Assembly (NCBI GenBank): GCA_029207755.1
Contig: JARCOQ010000006.1
Span: 24,758,022-24,822,021, forward strand
Length of the DNA: 64,000 nucleotides
Reading direction: 5' to 3'
DNA from: Chamaea fasciata
Lineage: Eukaryota > Chordata > Aves > Passeriformes > Sylviidae
Of this stretch, positions 1 through 13,757 are shown piece after piece. Under the pieces are notes generated by a model, which ran no database searches, was not told where the DNA came from, and saw only the letters and a program-made list of their open reading frames with translations. The position numbers and the translations under genes are program-made. Position 1 is the first letter of the stretch; each line of letters begins with the position of its first letter.

Positions 1-757
1 ACTGGTGCTGAAGCTAAATACATCTTTTGTTAATAGGAGAAGACTTTTGAGCAACTGCAGAAAAGTTTTAACAATATTTGATGATTTTTTTTACTTTTGC
101 TAAGTGTATGCTGCTTTTGCACTGGCTCTCAGCAGTCATTTAAGAGATACCAGGAATATTTGAACAATATTTTAAATTATTTCTGGATACTATCGGGACT
201 GTTCCTATACAGTCCAAATAAATTGGAATAAAAAAGTCCAAACAGGAGCATCTTAGATGTACTCAGGGACCAAAACCCATTCCATACTATAGATGGAAAC
301 CCCTCAGTACTCTGATCCAAAAAGCCTTAAGATTCCCTCCATAAGTAAATTGTTGCTGTCCAGTCTGCAAAGGTCACAACACTGATGCTGACAGTATTAG
401 TGACAGGGGTCAGGTTTACGGTGGAGACAGATATTTATATCAATAGCATGAAGTTCAGCAGCCACCTTTGGGATTCTGTGAATGAACAGCTATAATCAGT
501 GTGTAAGACAGGCATTCACTCACTATGAATAGAAACAGTAAGACAACTCTGTATTTAAGTAATATTAATCACTTGCTAGGTGGCAGGAACAAGCACAAAA
601 AAGAGAAACAGAGCAGATGTGTTAGGAACAAACAACGTGCATCTGGGTGATTTTGATTTGATCTATGCAAGCCTTTGGTGGCCAAATCCAACTAATGCCT
701 CCTTAGATGTATATCTTTAATTTTTATTTCATGTGACACTAGAAATACCAGTACCTT
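1..757. other. AT-rich non-coding DNA
   Basis: I see no gene-like reading frame, structured RNA or recognisable repeat here. The sequence is AT-rich and of low complexity in places. Confidence 0.5.
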
Positions 758-826
758 TCCTCAGACGTTGGACTCTGATGATCCTTTTGGATCTCTTTCA
801 ATTCAGAGTATTCTGTGATTCTATGA
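758..826 (+). repeat. CR1 3' tail fragment
   Basis: A short, diverged copy of the CR1 LINE 3' end. It has the 'ttggactctgatgatcc' block followed by 'attctgtgattctatga', which matches the terminal octamer repeats of CR1. Only the last 70 bases or so are recognisable, as expected of a strongly 5'-truncated insertion. Confidence 0.65.
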
Positions 827-2197
827 GATGGACCCTTTCCAAAACAGATCTTCACACATCTGGAAAAAATGCCTAGTCCTCTGATCAGCTCCATCCTGTT
901 TCTCTGGAAGCTTCTTTTCTTCTTAGTGTTATTATCAGTTTAATCACTACCCCTTTGCAGAAAGTAAGCTCATATGAAAACTGCTGGGGCAGGCCAGAGC
1001 TGGCCAGTTTGGATTTTGTTTGGTTTGTTTTCAACCATTGCCCAGAGCAACCATCTAATCTCAGTTTAATGGCGAACTGTCAAGAGCTTCTTTGTTTTCT
1101 TTCCCAGGCAAAAGCAGAAAGAAACTAGCATATTCTGTATAAAAAATCGCCAACTGACACTATATAAATTATGCATTTCTCATTATTATGGCTTTTGAAA
1201 GATTAATGTAAAGAATTAGACTCTGCTCTTCTCTATTCTCTTACATAACTAAGCACATGGGCAGAAAACAAATATTTTCAATTATTTAGTATGACATATC
1301 AATAATTTGTTCCAGCTTATAAATTAGTTCAAAAATACATGGTAAGGGAGGTAAAATACAGTGTGTGCCACTCCCTATGGAGTGTCACTTGGATTCTGAG
1401 TACTTTATTGTTTGAAGATGCTGTAAAACAGTAGAACCCATTTCATTCTACCACTGGAATTCAACCTTTAATCCACCTAATACACTTGCAACAGCTTAAT
1501 TTTCCCACGCTGTCCCTGGTGAAAATGTTATCTGCAATACATGCTAACAATATATTGCTCCAGGGAGAATCTTCAGATGCAAGATTTTAAAGCTATTTTC
1601 ACTTCTTTCCATCTTGTCAAGAGATAAAATTTTTAAAAATCATTGTTGCAAGCATTTTTCATTTTGAGAGCAAATGGCAAATAGAGATGGGCAAAGAAGA
1701 TACTTTAAGGGCATCATACATGTACATAGAGACACAGACCAATGCCATTTAATTTGACTGCATCAGTTTTTGGGCACAGGCAATGTACTGCAAGACAGTT
1801 CTGTGTACGTGCACAATCTCCTCCAGGCATTTCATGTGCTGTGCTTTTTCACTGCACATTTCAAATACAGTGTTTTCAAACTATCAGCTAAGAACCATAG
1901 CTTCCCAGTAAACCTGACCACTGAACTTGGGAATAGTGTATTTTTGGCATGATTTTCTTTGAAATTATCAGAAATTGAGTAAATAACTTGCAATTTTCCT
2001 TTGAAACAGATACAAAGCAAGGGTGTGCTAATCCATTCAGTCTTTCTAGTTACTGCACAGGGCATGAAGGAAAGACCACTCCAGTCAGTCTCCATATTTT
2101 TATTCCACTCTCTAGTGTTTTCTGACTTTGGTAGCAATTCAAGGCTAATCTCTGCCCAAAGACTCAATATTTGCTTCTGATCTGCATTATTGAAAAG

Positions 2198-2228
<31 letters not shown>

Positions 2229-3239
2229 CTGATGGGACACAACTCCACTTCTGACTCACAGGTTTATTTCTGTCTCTCACCAACCTGTTTCTTCACTGTC
2301 ACCACAAGCATCCCACTGCAGAGATCTTGTGGGCATAGTCCCTCTCTCCCTGGAAGATTTCACCTGACCAGAACCATATAAACCAGAAAAAACAGACAGG
2401 TAAACATCAGGTGCCTCTCCTTAAAACAGCCCCAAAGGGCATTGAGCAAACTTACAGTAACTTGTAGACAAGCAACCTAAACTCTTTCTGTCACAGAGTA
2501 CCTATTTACCCTGCATGATCAATAAAAAATAGGGTATATTCTTGAAGATCCCATGGCACATCTATTCATTTTGCAGGTCTGTGCATGGACGAGAATATGC
2601 TAAAAATATTGAACATGGTATTAAATAATATGGAAGAACTTTATGATACATGTAGTCCTGGTTTGCTCAGGCCCAAGGAACCTGGTAAAACACTGCATCT
2701 TACGTATCTTCTGTGGAAATCCATAATTCCCTAGGCTTTGGTAAGCTCTCCATCAATATTTTCATGCTCAGCAGGATGGTTATATTCATCGGCTAAATCA
2801 ACACCTACAAAAAGCATGGTGCCATAGGGGAAGAAACATGGGAAGGTTGGCACTGAGGACTTGATATTCATTCCCTATATGAGTGTCTCAGCATGTCTGT
2901 CTTACCATAAACTAGTTCTAGTAGGCTTCTCTGGATGGTAGACCTAAAGGGGCTAAGTGCTGCTTTTGGTTTTTCTCTGGCCCAAATGGCATGCAGTTTG
3001 GGCTCTTGCAAACTGCTTCATGTCGCAATTCAAAATCCAAAATGTGACAACTGTGGAGGCTGAGATTTGATTAAAGATCTCACTAATAAAATGAAACAGT
3101 ACTTTAACGTAATCCACTATTTTCCTTCATATCTGTGTCTTTCCTGTTTCTTGCTGTCAACCGACAGCATTAATTTTCTCCCAGTAAGTATGAGGGTGCA
3201 GAGCCTGAAGCCATGTGGGCCCACATAGGTTGTTGGTCT
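827..3239. other. AT-rich non-coding DNA
   Basis: No supported gene. The only clear structure is a 29-base T run at 2200-2228. Short reading frames that cross this run, including a poly-lysine frame on the minus strand, are artefacts of it. Confidence 0.5.
2200..2228. repeat. poly(T) tract, about 29 nt
   Basis: An uninterrupted run of 29 T residues. I found no recognisable LINE or SINE body next to it, so it is either a simple repeat or the tail of an element too decayed to name. Confidence 0.9.
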
Positions 3240-3600
3240 ATATCATGCACATCACTTCCGGGAGGCAGAAGTAAGGGATTCTCACTTCCATGAAGGAAAA
3301 TTTTTGTGCTGGGGAAGAAAAGTTGGCAATGGCACATGGAGGGTCCAGGAGCCATTTTGTTCTTTTCCTCAGGGACCGAGTGGCGCTGGGTCCAGCTGGT
3401 TAGACATCAAGTATTTGTAAATCACCCTGTCTTTGTATATTTTACTATTTACATTGTTGCTGTTACTGTTCCTTTTCTTATGTCATTGCTGTTTTCAGTA
3501 AATTGTTTATATCTCAGTTCAGGATCTCTATCTTTTGTCCCTCACACCAGAGGTGGGCAAGGGAGAGAACAGCTCATGGTTTTTCTGCTTCGTCTGAGCA
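3240..3600 (+). repeat. Decayed avian LTR, R/U5 portion
   Basis: The block with a T-rich stretch, 'cagtaaattgtttatatctcag' and then 'ctatcttttgtccctcac' (about 3440-3545) resembles the polyadenylation/U5 part of a common avian LTR, whose usual order is a 'taaactg' signal, 'tatctcaacccatgag' and 'tttctcttt'. The 5' boundary is uncertain and no target duplication was found. The 152-codon open frame at 3306-3764 overlaps it and has no recognisable protein features. The call rests on remembered similarity. Confidence 0.4.
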
Positions 3601-6600
3601 TCAATACCATTCCTAAACCATCACACTTATATAACAGAGAGGTCTTCGAAGCCGGAAAAAAGAAGGTATTATTTTTTCACTTTTCATATGAATACCAAGG
3701 CCTGAAAGATACACAGATACTCATGTTAACCATGATGTTTCTTAAAATTAGAAATGTCAGATAAAATCCTTTCTTATGAAAGCACAGCCCTTCATTTTAC
3801 ATTTTATAGTATTGCAATATTTACAAATTAATTTCAAAGGTTTCTTTAAGTGTTTAGTTGGTGCATTTGTATCTGTCTATCTATGGAGAGAGAGACAGAG
3901 AGAGAGGGCAGGACTGAGAGACAGGGAGACATAACTGGGTAGATAAAGGGACAATTCAATCTTGATTAGTACTGATGTAAATGTGAATCATATTTACTGA
4001 AGTCAGCATATTTCTTGTCTGACACCTGGGGAAATGAGAGCAGAATGTTACTCTTAACATTTTTTAAAAAACCATTATTGGAGTTATTAAATCACTTAAC
4101 ATTCTCAAATATTGTATTTTTCTCCACAAACCTAGAGTTCTGCCATCTAGTGAACTGGTCAAACTGTCATTTTAAACACCAGCCACTCAATAACACTTTA
4201 CATTCACGGAAGTGGAGGTGATAGGATTTTCATTAAAGTGTGAAATCCCCAAATAATTTTGTATCCTTTAACAGACTTGGAGAAAACTTTAGCATACTGC
4301 TAATAATAAGATGTATATGATTAGTCACAGACTGAGAGACATATAGATTGGTTTTGATATTGTATTTAAACAAAATTATTTAAGAAAATTTTATATATGC
4401 ATGCCCAAAATGTGCATATTTGAGTGCATATCCTCTTTTTCTGGCACACTAGTACCTTATGACGACATGTATTCTGCAAACACATTTTTTAATTTTGTTT
4501 AGAAGACCATAGATATCACAAATACCATAGATATACAAATGCACTGTTTTCAAACGTGCTTGTATTTTATCTAGTGTAATATAAACACAAGATTGACTGA
4601 AATATCACTTAGCCTATTGCACTAGCTATACTAATATAAATATAATCAATGACAGTTTGTACTTCCTTTTGTGTGTGTTCAAGCAATAAATTAACACCAG
4701 AAAAACTATTGTATTCAGCAATCTGCAATAAATTTTATTTTTAATACTGTAATCATACTGGGAAATCCAGGGCAGGACATTATTTTCTTCTAATTGCATT
4801 TCCTAAGTGCAAGAGTTGTAACAAAACAACAGATGCTAGGCATCGCTAGATATATGAATCTTTGATTTGTTTTTATAACTGCTCTGACATTTAGGCTGTG
4901 GGCTTTAAGAGGAGATTCCAAGGCAAATGTTTTCATCATCATCTGACTCATTTCTGTCTGAAGGAAATACCAATTAAAAAAAAGAGATAAATAAGCAGGA
5001 GCAACAGATTTTTGTTAGGGAAAATTCCCTCTGGTGACTCTGCTGTGTTTGTCGTGAAATATCTGAACACTAACTTTCACTAAGCATTACACGCTTTCTT
5101 ACTTTCACACACCACATTTATCTTGATTTGTGTTTGTGGTTGTGCACAAAGGTTCAAACAGTCCTTATAAATCATTTCACTTGTCTAATATTGCCCTTGT
5201 GGGGAAATGACATGTTCACCGGAAGACAGTAGCAACTAATAGAAGAAGCCAGCAAAGAAAACATGCAAAAAACCCTCTCAAACAAATCACAAGCAAAATG
5301 TCATTGCATTTAATTACTCTCCCCAGCAATATAAGCACATGATGGTGCCTGCATGTACGGATGAATATAGCATGTGATTAGCACTGAATGTAAAGGCATG
5401 CACTGCCAAGGGGAAAGTGCTCATCTTCTATAATAAATTCTCTGCTAGATCTTGAGAGATATTATAGACCCTATGTACACAGGGCCCCAGAATAAGCTCA
5501 GGACCAGTTTTTCCTTCTAGGTTACAATTTGATTTTTTAAAAATAATTGTCAGTGCTGGATCTCCAATACTTCAGATCTTCTCTATGTCAGTGCTTTTCA
5601 TACCAGTTTACCAAAGAGTATGAAGTACAAAATTTTCTTTGAACATTGATTTAATAGATAATTATTCCATACTCAATGATAGACATTCATTAAATACAGC
5701 TGTAAACCAATTCTGAACTGGAAAAGTGTTTGTAGTGCCTCACAAATATGTAAGGGGAAAGTTAGAAATTTTCCTCTGCTTAGAGGACGAAAGATCTGAA
5801 ATGGTCTTTCTATAGAAAATGAAGTGTGTCTAAATCTAGGCCACTGACTGGGCCCAACAGTTTTTGTATGATGGGGTGCTCATACATTCCTCCCTGACTG
5901 CGGCAGGAGTCTTCAGATCTCCGCAATGTGAACACAATTATTTAAGAGATCCAAAAATGCAATCTTTTAGATGAAGAAGCTGCTTCATTTAGTTATCCAC
6001 AGGGAGTCTTTAAGGGGAGAAGTGGATGTGATAACTAGTAGATCAGTTGTGTTTAATTTTTTAATTAATGTCAGTGGTTTTTCAAGTGTAAAAAACCAAG
6101 AAAATACTAAAAGAATGAAGATATTCCAAAAATAGAGCAAAAATTAGTTCACTATCCACACTGTTGTTGAATAAACAGAAGCAAATTAAAGCAGACTTCA
6201 AATGTTATCCTTTTCTTAAAATGAAAGACACATCTCAGTGGTTTTCCACATATAACGTTATTATAAGGATATTTTGGCTGATTCAGACAAACAAGTACTC
6301 TAGATATTAACAAAGGAAATGATCTTTCATGTTGGTTTTTTAATGGGTTTTGTTTTCTACTCTCTTTTAACATGGTTTTTAAAGAACTTCACTATAAAAC
6401 TCAGAAGAAAATTCTGGATTACACAAGGATATGTAGAGCTCTTTACCTGAAAATGACATGGTTTAAATTGCAGAATTAAATCTGGCAGTATTTGTGCAAA
6501 ATAAATGGAGTTCTACGGTAAAGTTCTTTTATGGAACGGTCAACAACTGAGGGCACAAGCTCTTTCAACTCTGCTGAAGATCTTCAAGAAGGAATCATAA

Positions 6601-8370
6601 CTTCAAATTCCTGTTCCTAGTATTTAAGACCTAAATTACAGGCTGGAAATAATAACTGATTTCTTAAAGTTTTTCAGAAATTATTTTGAAAATAAAAAAT
6701 TTTGACATCCATTTGAAGTGTTTGCAAAGTGAGTTTGAGCTCTGGTTCTCCAGAGACATACAAGATCTATTGCTAAAAAGGAAAAGAAAACACTTCAGAA
6801 GCCTGCTATTTCTCTTTAAAAGTTTTCTTCTATTTTAGGATTAAAATACTAATAATATGCATGTGCATCCTATTTGCTGTCCTGGAACTTTGAACTGTGA
6901 AATTACATACTTATGCAAATTTGAAAGGTAATCATATTTACATAGATTAAAAATGTGCCCAGATAGATAAGGAAGTAAAAATTGCTGATAGGCATTATAA
7001 AAAATACTAAGAAAAAAAAAAAAAAAGAAAAAAACAAGCTTATGAGTCTTGTAAAAGAAAAAAAAAGCGATCAGGTCTAATACTCCTTTGGAGCACCAGC
7101 AATAACAGAGGTTTTCTTATTCAAATTCTTATTTGAGTTTAGTGAGATTTTCTTATTCTCTACAGATCATTTTAATATAAAGCCTCTTTTTTTGTTCATT
7201 TGCTATTTCAGTGGTTTACAGATGTGAAAAAAGAGCCACATATTTTCCAGAATAATGAATGTCTGAAATAGTGTGATGACTGCAGGGCAAACTATAGTCT
7301 GTTTCATTTTCCATTGTTGAGCGTTTTGTGGAGTCATTTACAAAGTGAGTTCAAATTGCCTATAGATGTTTAATTTGGATTTGGTAACAAATGTTTGCAT
7401 AGGTGTAAGTAACTTCCCAACATGCTAGCCAGTGAAAAAGCAAGCTCAGTACCTTTGATAGAGCCATTCATTTCTTGCTTTTATATGCATATCTATCATC
7501 TGTCCTTCAGATCAGTTTTATTCTCTTAATTTTTAAGGATATATTTTTGTTGATATTTCCCAGAAAAATAATTGGAGGGGTGCAGGAGGTCGGACAAGGT
7601 TAATTCCTTGAAATGAATGGAGATTCAGAAATTTCCAGGCTGTTGTGGGGGACTGCCAGCAGGCATGTGTCAAATAATGTTGAAATTATAGCTGTTAAAG
7701 CAAGTGACCTTTAGAGCAGTGAGAGAGGGAAAAACAGCACAATTACATCGAGGTGGATGGATATGCACAGACCAAAGATTTGATGCTGCAGACATCATAC
7801 CCTCATGCACATTTTGAATGGATTTTATTTCAGACTAGCCCTAGTTTGGTCCCTTAGGCAGAGTGACTGCAGCAGGAGAATATTAGATACATTCCTGCTT
7901 CATATTTAGGTTCACCTTAATGAAATCCAGTGCCTTGAGACCACTCCACAATAGGAACTATGTTTGCTCTAAGTAGGAACGTTTGGGAGATTCACTGCAA
8001 AAGCATGTGCTTACCACTGAAGAGCTAACACAGCTACAGCCACAATACAGCACATATCCTGCAGAGTTTTGCTGCATAAACTCACAGCCCCACTAGCTTT
8101 CAGTATAATTACCCCCTTCCAAGAAACTTATACTTTTGCGAGTGTAAGCAAAAACGTGCATTACTCATCTGGGGCTGTGAGTACCAATAATATGTCCAGA
8201 GACCATGAATCAGTTTCATCTCTTCTTTTGTTTTTTTTATGGTTTCCTCCCAAATTTGCCCTAAACCAGGGCATTCTGAAATAATGACTACACCCTCAGC
8301 CTCCTTCAACTTGTCACTTTCCAAAAAACAGAGAGTGTTTTCTTGGAAACTTAGTACCCAATGCTGTCAC

Positions 8371-8395
8371 TTTTTTTTTTTCTTTTTTTTTTTTT
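8371..8395. repeat. Interrupted poly(T) tract
   Basis: Two T runs separated by a single C, directly followed by 'agggtgtaatattt'. No element body was recognised beside it. Confidence 0.85.
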
Positions 8396-9536
8396 AGGGT
8401 GTAATATTTTCTGTGAGGAAAGGATTGTGATAATGAAAGTATCAAATGCAATTCTGCAAAGCTCAGCATTAAAACATCACAAGTTATATCTCTGGAGACT
8501 GTATTAAAATTCAGATGATTAAAAAAATAATTAGGGAGTGGGGAATGACAGAGATGTCACTGATCTTATTGTAATTAATTCTGTATGGTTCATGTTATGA
8601 ACTTTCCCTTATTGATCTCAGAGCTAAAAATATGGAAATCTGGAAATCTCATATGGTAATAGGTTTTCAAGCACACGGGGATTTTTTTTTGAAAATACCA
8701 AATACCATTATTTTGATTATAAACTTGTGAAAAATTAACTTTTGTGTTGCTGGTGACTTATAATACTAAACTGATGAATTTTGTAGTCTAGTCCTTAGAA
8801 TAATAGTGAAGACACTAAAAAATTAACACTGTACTATCATATATGGCTTTTAAACATTCAGTGACTTGAAGTATTGAATAGTCTATGTAAAAATTTCAGG
8901 TGAAAATCAGTAACTATTTCTATTTTTTTCTTTTTTTATTTCCTATTTTTTTATATGAAAAAAATTCACTTTTTCTTTAAAGCTGATATGTAGTCTTGGA
9001 AGCTGTGTGAAGAGGGAAAAAGAGGGAAGTCTGTTGTGGTTCAGGGATCTGAATTATTTGAAAAGCAATGCTTGGAACATTGTAGTTACTGTTGCTACAT
9101 GAGTTGAAAACAGAACATAGATGTCTGTTTTCAAATACTTAATGAGAAAACACAGTAAATAATTTATCACTGTTTCTTTTCAAATCCTTTAGAACTATAT
9201 TTAGTAAAAATCTTTACAACTTGCACAGTACCATTCAAAGGCTGAGCTATGTCTTCACGTAGACATCCATATTTATCCATCATACATGGTGGTCTATCAA
9301 GTTGTTTTCTGTCATTATCTTTGACTGATTCCAGGGTAGCACAATGTCATTGAGTCACAAGAACAGCTGTTCATTCCTGAAAATAACATGCCTCAGACAA
9401 ACCCATGTCATGCCATGTGGTCTTACCCTCTCCTTGCTGGTGGTGTAGAGTGAGGAACAGGGAAGGTCTTGGTTCTGTGTAAGCACTTCTCAGAAGAAAT
9501 TTAAAAAGATCCCTGAGTTATTAGCACTAATTGCAG

Positions 9537-9600
9537 GAAACAAACAAACAAACAAACATAACCCAAAAAAACCTAAAAAACCAAACCAAAACCAAAAGAC
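9537..9600. repeat. (AAAC)n-rich simple repeat
   Basis: Tandem 'aaac' units followed by A/C-rich degenerate sequence. This simple repeat accounts for the overlapping short reading frames on both strands, which are rich in Q, N, K and T on one strand and in F, V, L and C on the other. Confidence 0.85.
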
Positions 9601-9904
9601 AAACAAACAAAAGACCCCCAAAACATAGCTCCATACCTGGTGCCGTGAAGAAAGTTTACTCTGTTCCAGCCAAAACCACCACATGCAACACAGCTTCTAC
9701 AAACTTTTCTTCCATCTTTAATTCCAAAACATACTTTGGGATCTTATGCTAAAGTAGCCAGCATAGGTTTTTTCCCTCAAATATTTGTACATTTTGGGAT
9801 GCAGAACAACGGGATCACTTCTCCCTGAGTCATCACCAGCAATAAATTACTAGTACACTACCTTTTATCTTTCAGCTCACCAAAGATGGGCAGCTCTAGG
9901 CACA

Positions 9905-10008
9905 CATGGTGTGACTCTTGGGGCTGTACTATATTAGCCAAGAGTTGGACTTCAGTGGTCCTTGTTGGTCCCTTCCAACTCAGGATATTCTATGATTCTA
10001 TGATTCTA
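9905..10008 (+). repeat. CR1 3' end fragment
   Basis: Contains 'gttggacttcagtggtccttgttgg', then 'tcccttccaactcaggatattc', and ends with 'tatgattctatgattct'. This is the classic 3' terminus of an avian CR1 LINE with its short tandem tail. It is a 5'-truncated, non-coding copy. Confidence 0.9.
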
Positions 10009-10642
10009 CTACCTCTCTGCCCAAAAAGTTTAAGCTTTTCATAATTTCTTCCGGTTTCTTTTAAATCATCCAGAATGTTGTCAGTGTTCTTCATCAAAAC
10101 TAAAAAATTTAAATCTTGAGTCAAAACCATATGGCTAGAAGAAATTGAGAATGAAATCACAATTTTCAGTGAACTCACTGGAGCTAGCCAGGATGTGAGT
10201 ACCTGGATGTGTGGTGTCCTGACTACATCAGTCTTATATTCCCAGCAGTTAAGGAGATTAGTCATTAATTATTTCCATGTATGTACACTCAGGATAAGTA
10301 GTGCTAGAGGGAAGCATAATATTTATTCCTAATTTTAATTTTTTACATACAAAATAATCAGCTTTACTAAACATTAGAATTATTTTAATATATTTTAGTT
10401 TTTAAATTTATTTTTCATGTCCAGGTTAGAAGAGTGAGATAGACAATGGAAAAATTGCTGATTTGCTATGGGTTAGAACACTCTGTCACATGTTTTTGTG
10501 AGCGTTGTTGTAGACATGCAACTTGATTATAATGAGATGTCAATTTAAAGAATTAACATATACATTTTCAAACCTATTTTTAGGAACACAGATAAATCCT
10601 GGAGGTATTTATAGTGATATTCATACTCACTGTTTAAAAGAA

Positions 10643-11209
10643 TGTCACGGTGTAAGTCCAGCTGGAAATTAAACACTACACAGCTTCTCAATTAACCCTC
10701 CTCTCCACCCCACAACCCCATGGAATGGGGTGGAGAATGAAAGTAAAGCCTGTAGGTTGAGACAGAAAGAGTTTAATAATCAAAAATAGTAATAAAAAAA
10801 TACAGTAATAGTGGTAAATGATCACACTAAGTGGAAAAAATCAAGTGATGCACAATACAATAGCTCACCGCCCACTGACCAATGACAGACCCTCCTTCCA
10901 AACCCAGATCCACCTCCCTTACGGGTATCTCCCCCCATTTTATGTACTTGTCATGACATTCCGTCATGCAGAATATCCCTTTGGTCAGTTCTGGCTGACC
11001 TCGCTCTGCTGCCTCCCAGTTTCTGTTGTTTACCTGTCCACTGGCAGAGCATGTGAGAAGAAAATGTCCTCAACTTAGAATAAATATGACTTAGCAAAAA
11101 CCCAAATCATCAGTGTGTTATCAAAACCATTCTTATTCTGAATCCAAAACCACAGCATTGCAGCAGCTACTCAGCAGAAATTAACTCTATCTTAGTTGAA
11201 ACCAGTCCC
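10643..11209 (-). repeat. Solo or decayed avian LTR, copy A
   Basis: On the minus strand this begins near 'ctggtttcaactaagatagagttaa' and ends near 'acaccgtgaca'. It carries landmarks of a widespread songbird LTR family: 'gatgcacaatacaatagctcaccgccc', 'ggtcagttctggctgacc' and 'catcagtgtgttatcaaa'. The TG...CA ends are plausible at 10643 and about 11209, but no clean target duplication is visible. It shares these blocks in the same order with the copy at 13180-13757. There is no coding content. Confidence 0.7.
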
Positions 11210-13179
11210 CAGTGCAATTATACTCAATTGCCATGATGAAAGATGCCTGAAATGAAAGTTTAAAATACTGTCCCTCAATAAATATGGTAACAAATAGAAT
11301 GTTGCAAAGTCTGTAAATACCCAGAAGGTCAGCAGGGTCAAGTGCAATATATCACCTTTACACAACGACTTTTAAATTTGGTGTTCTCCAGTTTCTGCTG
11401 TAAAGAGAGTGTTTATGGTTAACCCAGTGGGAATGAGTAGCTAGTTTAGGACAAGGAATGGGATTCAGTAGTATGTGATCATCTACTTCTTTTCAAAATT
11501 AAATTGGACATAATGAAAATTATGTTTTCTCTTATTATTGTGCAACTATTTACTCTAAATATTAGGGCATTTTGGGAGAACATGGTAGCAAGGGAACTCA
11601 GCAAAAACACAAAGCTGGTTTGCTGCTTTGCTCTTCTAATCCATCTATGGATGCTAACACATCTATGGATGCTCTTCTAATCCATTTTAGGATCTAATTT
11701 CACAATTAGAGCATTATGAAAGTTGTTCTTTTGGTATCCCTTCTGCTATTCTGAACACAACCTACCTAATATACAATATTTTATATATTGCATGGTATTG
11801 TGTTGATGAACATGCACGTATCATAATCTACCAAAATGCAAAACTTCAGGAAAATTTCAATTAATTAATAAATTAGTCTGAGATGTAACACTTAGAAAAA
11901 TTCCTCATTGCTGTATATTTGTCATCTAACATGTAACACCAGCCTCTTCAATTCTGTATTTATGTGTATACTTTTTTCTTGTATGTGAGTAGTAACAAAT
12001 TCAAAGGGAGATTTTGCTACTTTCACCAACTCCTTTTTCCAGCAGGACAAATAGTAGAACGCAAAATTATATACATTTTTCTATTTCACACTTTTTAGCA
12101 TTATAATGATGTGAAGTTGTCAGAGCTACCCGCATCTCAACTTGGTAATGATTTCTTGGACCTTAGTTAGGAAAAAAGGGATAAGAAGACAAGCTGAAAG
12201 TCCAGTTTCCAAGGAGACCATTCCGGAAACGTAAGAATTATTTAAGTGGGTACAATGTGTCTCCAAGAACTTGAGATTCTTTTCTTCATACAGTGACATA
12301 TATAAGCTATGTTGAAGAAGAATCTCTGCTCTCAAGACTCCATTCTGAAGCTGAGGTCTTGTGAGTTAGTGTGGCTTACCTTCCAAAAGGCTTGAACAGG
12401 AGAATAACAGGTTCTCTGGATTTCAGTAATGTTTTAGATGGTGGGGTATCAGTCACAGGCACCGAGCAGAACTGTGTCCTCTGCATACTTACCTATCTGT
12501 CTAATTCTCTGTCTAACTATCTGTGTGTTCATTTTGCTGTTTTTATTTATGGCCATAAGAAAGCATTGTCTTCTTCATTTAAATTTCAGTAGGACATTCC
12601 ATGCTAAGATACGCTGTGCATGAAAATAGAATCAAACTGCAGAGGGATGCTGGAAAAATATTTAATGTTACTTGAGGAAAACAGCCCTTAGAATTATCTC
12701 CCTCAACTCAAAATGTTGCACATAAGGAGGTCTTTTTTTAGAGTACTAGATCCTGCTTTTCCATTCCCACGTTGTCATGAACATCTGTTGTTTCATGCTA
12801 GACTACTTTACAGCTGATGTTGCAAAACATGTAGCTCTGTAATGAAAACTTCCTCAACTATCCCATACAAATGCTTTTCCCAACTTTTCCATGCCCAAAG
12901 GAGACATAAAGAGGGGGAGAGAAAATTTCTTTTCAATTATTCAGTGAATATGGAAAAAATATCTGGTGAAAGAGTGATAGGTATCATTCAGTTTTAAACA
13001 ACTTCATTGGCATCAGTGAGTAAGGGACCTTTGCACATCAGAACTCTGTTCTCACATAGTTCATATAAGTAATTTTACTGTATTTACTTTTCCAATATGT
13101 AAATATTACAAGAATTAAATAGATGTCTTTCTCTACTAGACCTCCAGAAATTTTTCAGTTTTGATCCTGGATACTGAAA
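11210..13179. other. Non-coding DNA between two LTR copies
   Basis: Nearly 2 kb between two LTRs of the same family and orientation. I looked for retroviral motifs (protease DTG, RT YxDD, integrase) in the short frames and found none. It therefore reads as ordinary AT-rich DNA, not a proviral interior. Two overlapping 60-70 codon frames at 12371-12623 have no recognisable features. Confidence 0.45.
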
Positions 13180-13757
13180 ACAACTGGGGTTACATCACAA
13201 CAGCCAGCAACTAAGGACCAAACAGCCACTCACTCGCTGCTTCATGCTGGGATGGGGAGAGAATTGAAGAAAAAAATGTAAATCTTAATGGTCTGTGATA
13301 AAAATAGTTTATTAATTGAAATGGAGTATAATCTACTACTACTACTACTTAAAAATAGTACTAGTAATGAAAAGGAGAGAAAGAATACCAAACCCCAAGA
13401 AACTCAAGTGATACACAATGCAATTGCTCACCACCTGCCAATTGATATCCAGCATCTCCCTGAGAAGTGACTGGCATCTTCCAGCCAATCACCTCCAAAT
13501 GATATACTGAGTGTGATACTGTGTGTTATGGAACATCCCTTTGGCCTGTTTGGGTCAGCTGTCCTGGCCATGCTACCAATGGCTTCTTCTGCACCTGCTC
13601 ACTGGCAGACCATGGGAAACTAAAAAATGCTGACTTTATTTAGCAAAAACTAAAGCATCAGTGTTGTCATAATTATTCTCTTATTAAATCTATAAAACAC
13701 AAACCAGTTCTGGTTACTAAAAGGAAAATAAAATCTATGTCAGCTGAGATCAGGGCA
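13180..13757 (-). repeat. Solo or decayed avian LTR, copy B
   Basis: Same family and orientation as copy A. Shared landmarks are 'gatacacaatgcaattgctcacc', 'tttgggtcagctgtcctggcc', 'accatgggaaact', 'tgctgactt', 'agcaaaaact' and 'catcagtgttgtcat'. The outer ends are 'cagccagcaactaagg' (U5 side) and 'gtcagctgagatcaggg' (U3 side). A small run of 'ctact' repeats occurs inside. The two copies are diverged from each other, so both are old. Confidence 0.7.

Larger units (their letters stand above)
3601..9904. other. Long AT-rich non-coding stretch
   Basis: No exon, LTR or LINE fragment that I can support over 6 kb. Simple sequence includes a GA-rich patch at 3886-3930, A-rich tracts at 7010-7035, an interrupted T tract at 8371-8395 and an (AAAC)n patch at 9537-9560. 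The rest is unique-looking, AT-rich sequence. Confidence 0.45.

Noticed and set aside
1832..2248. 138-codon minus-strand frame with a lysine run
   Set aside because: The lysines come from the T29 tract and no other feature supports a protein.
3306..3764. 152-codon plus-strand frame with hydrophobic segments
   Set aside because: It overlaps a decayed LTR with a T-rich stretch, which explains the hydrophobic residues. There is no family match.
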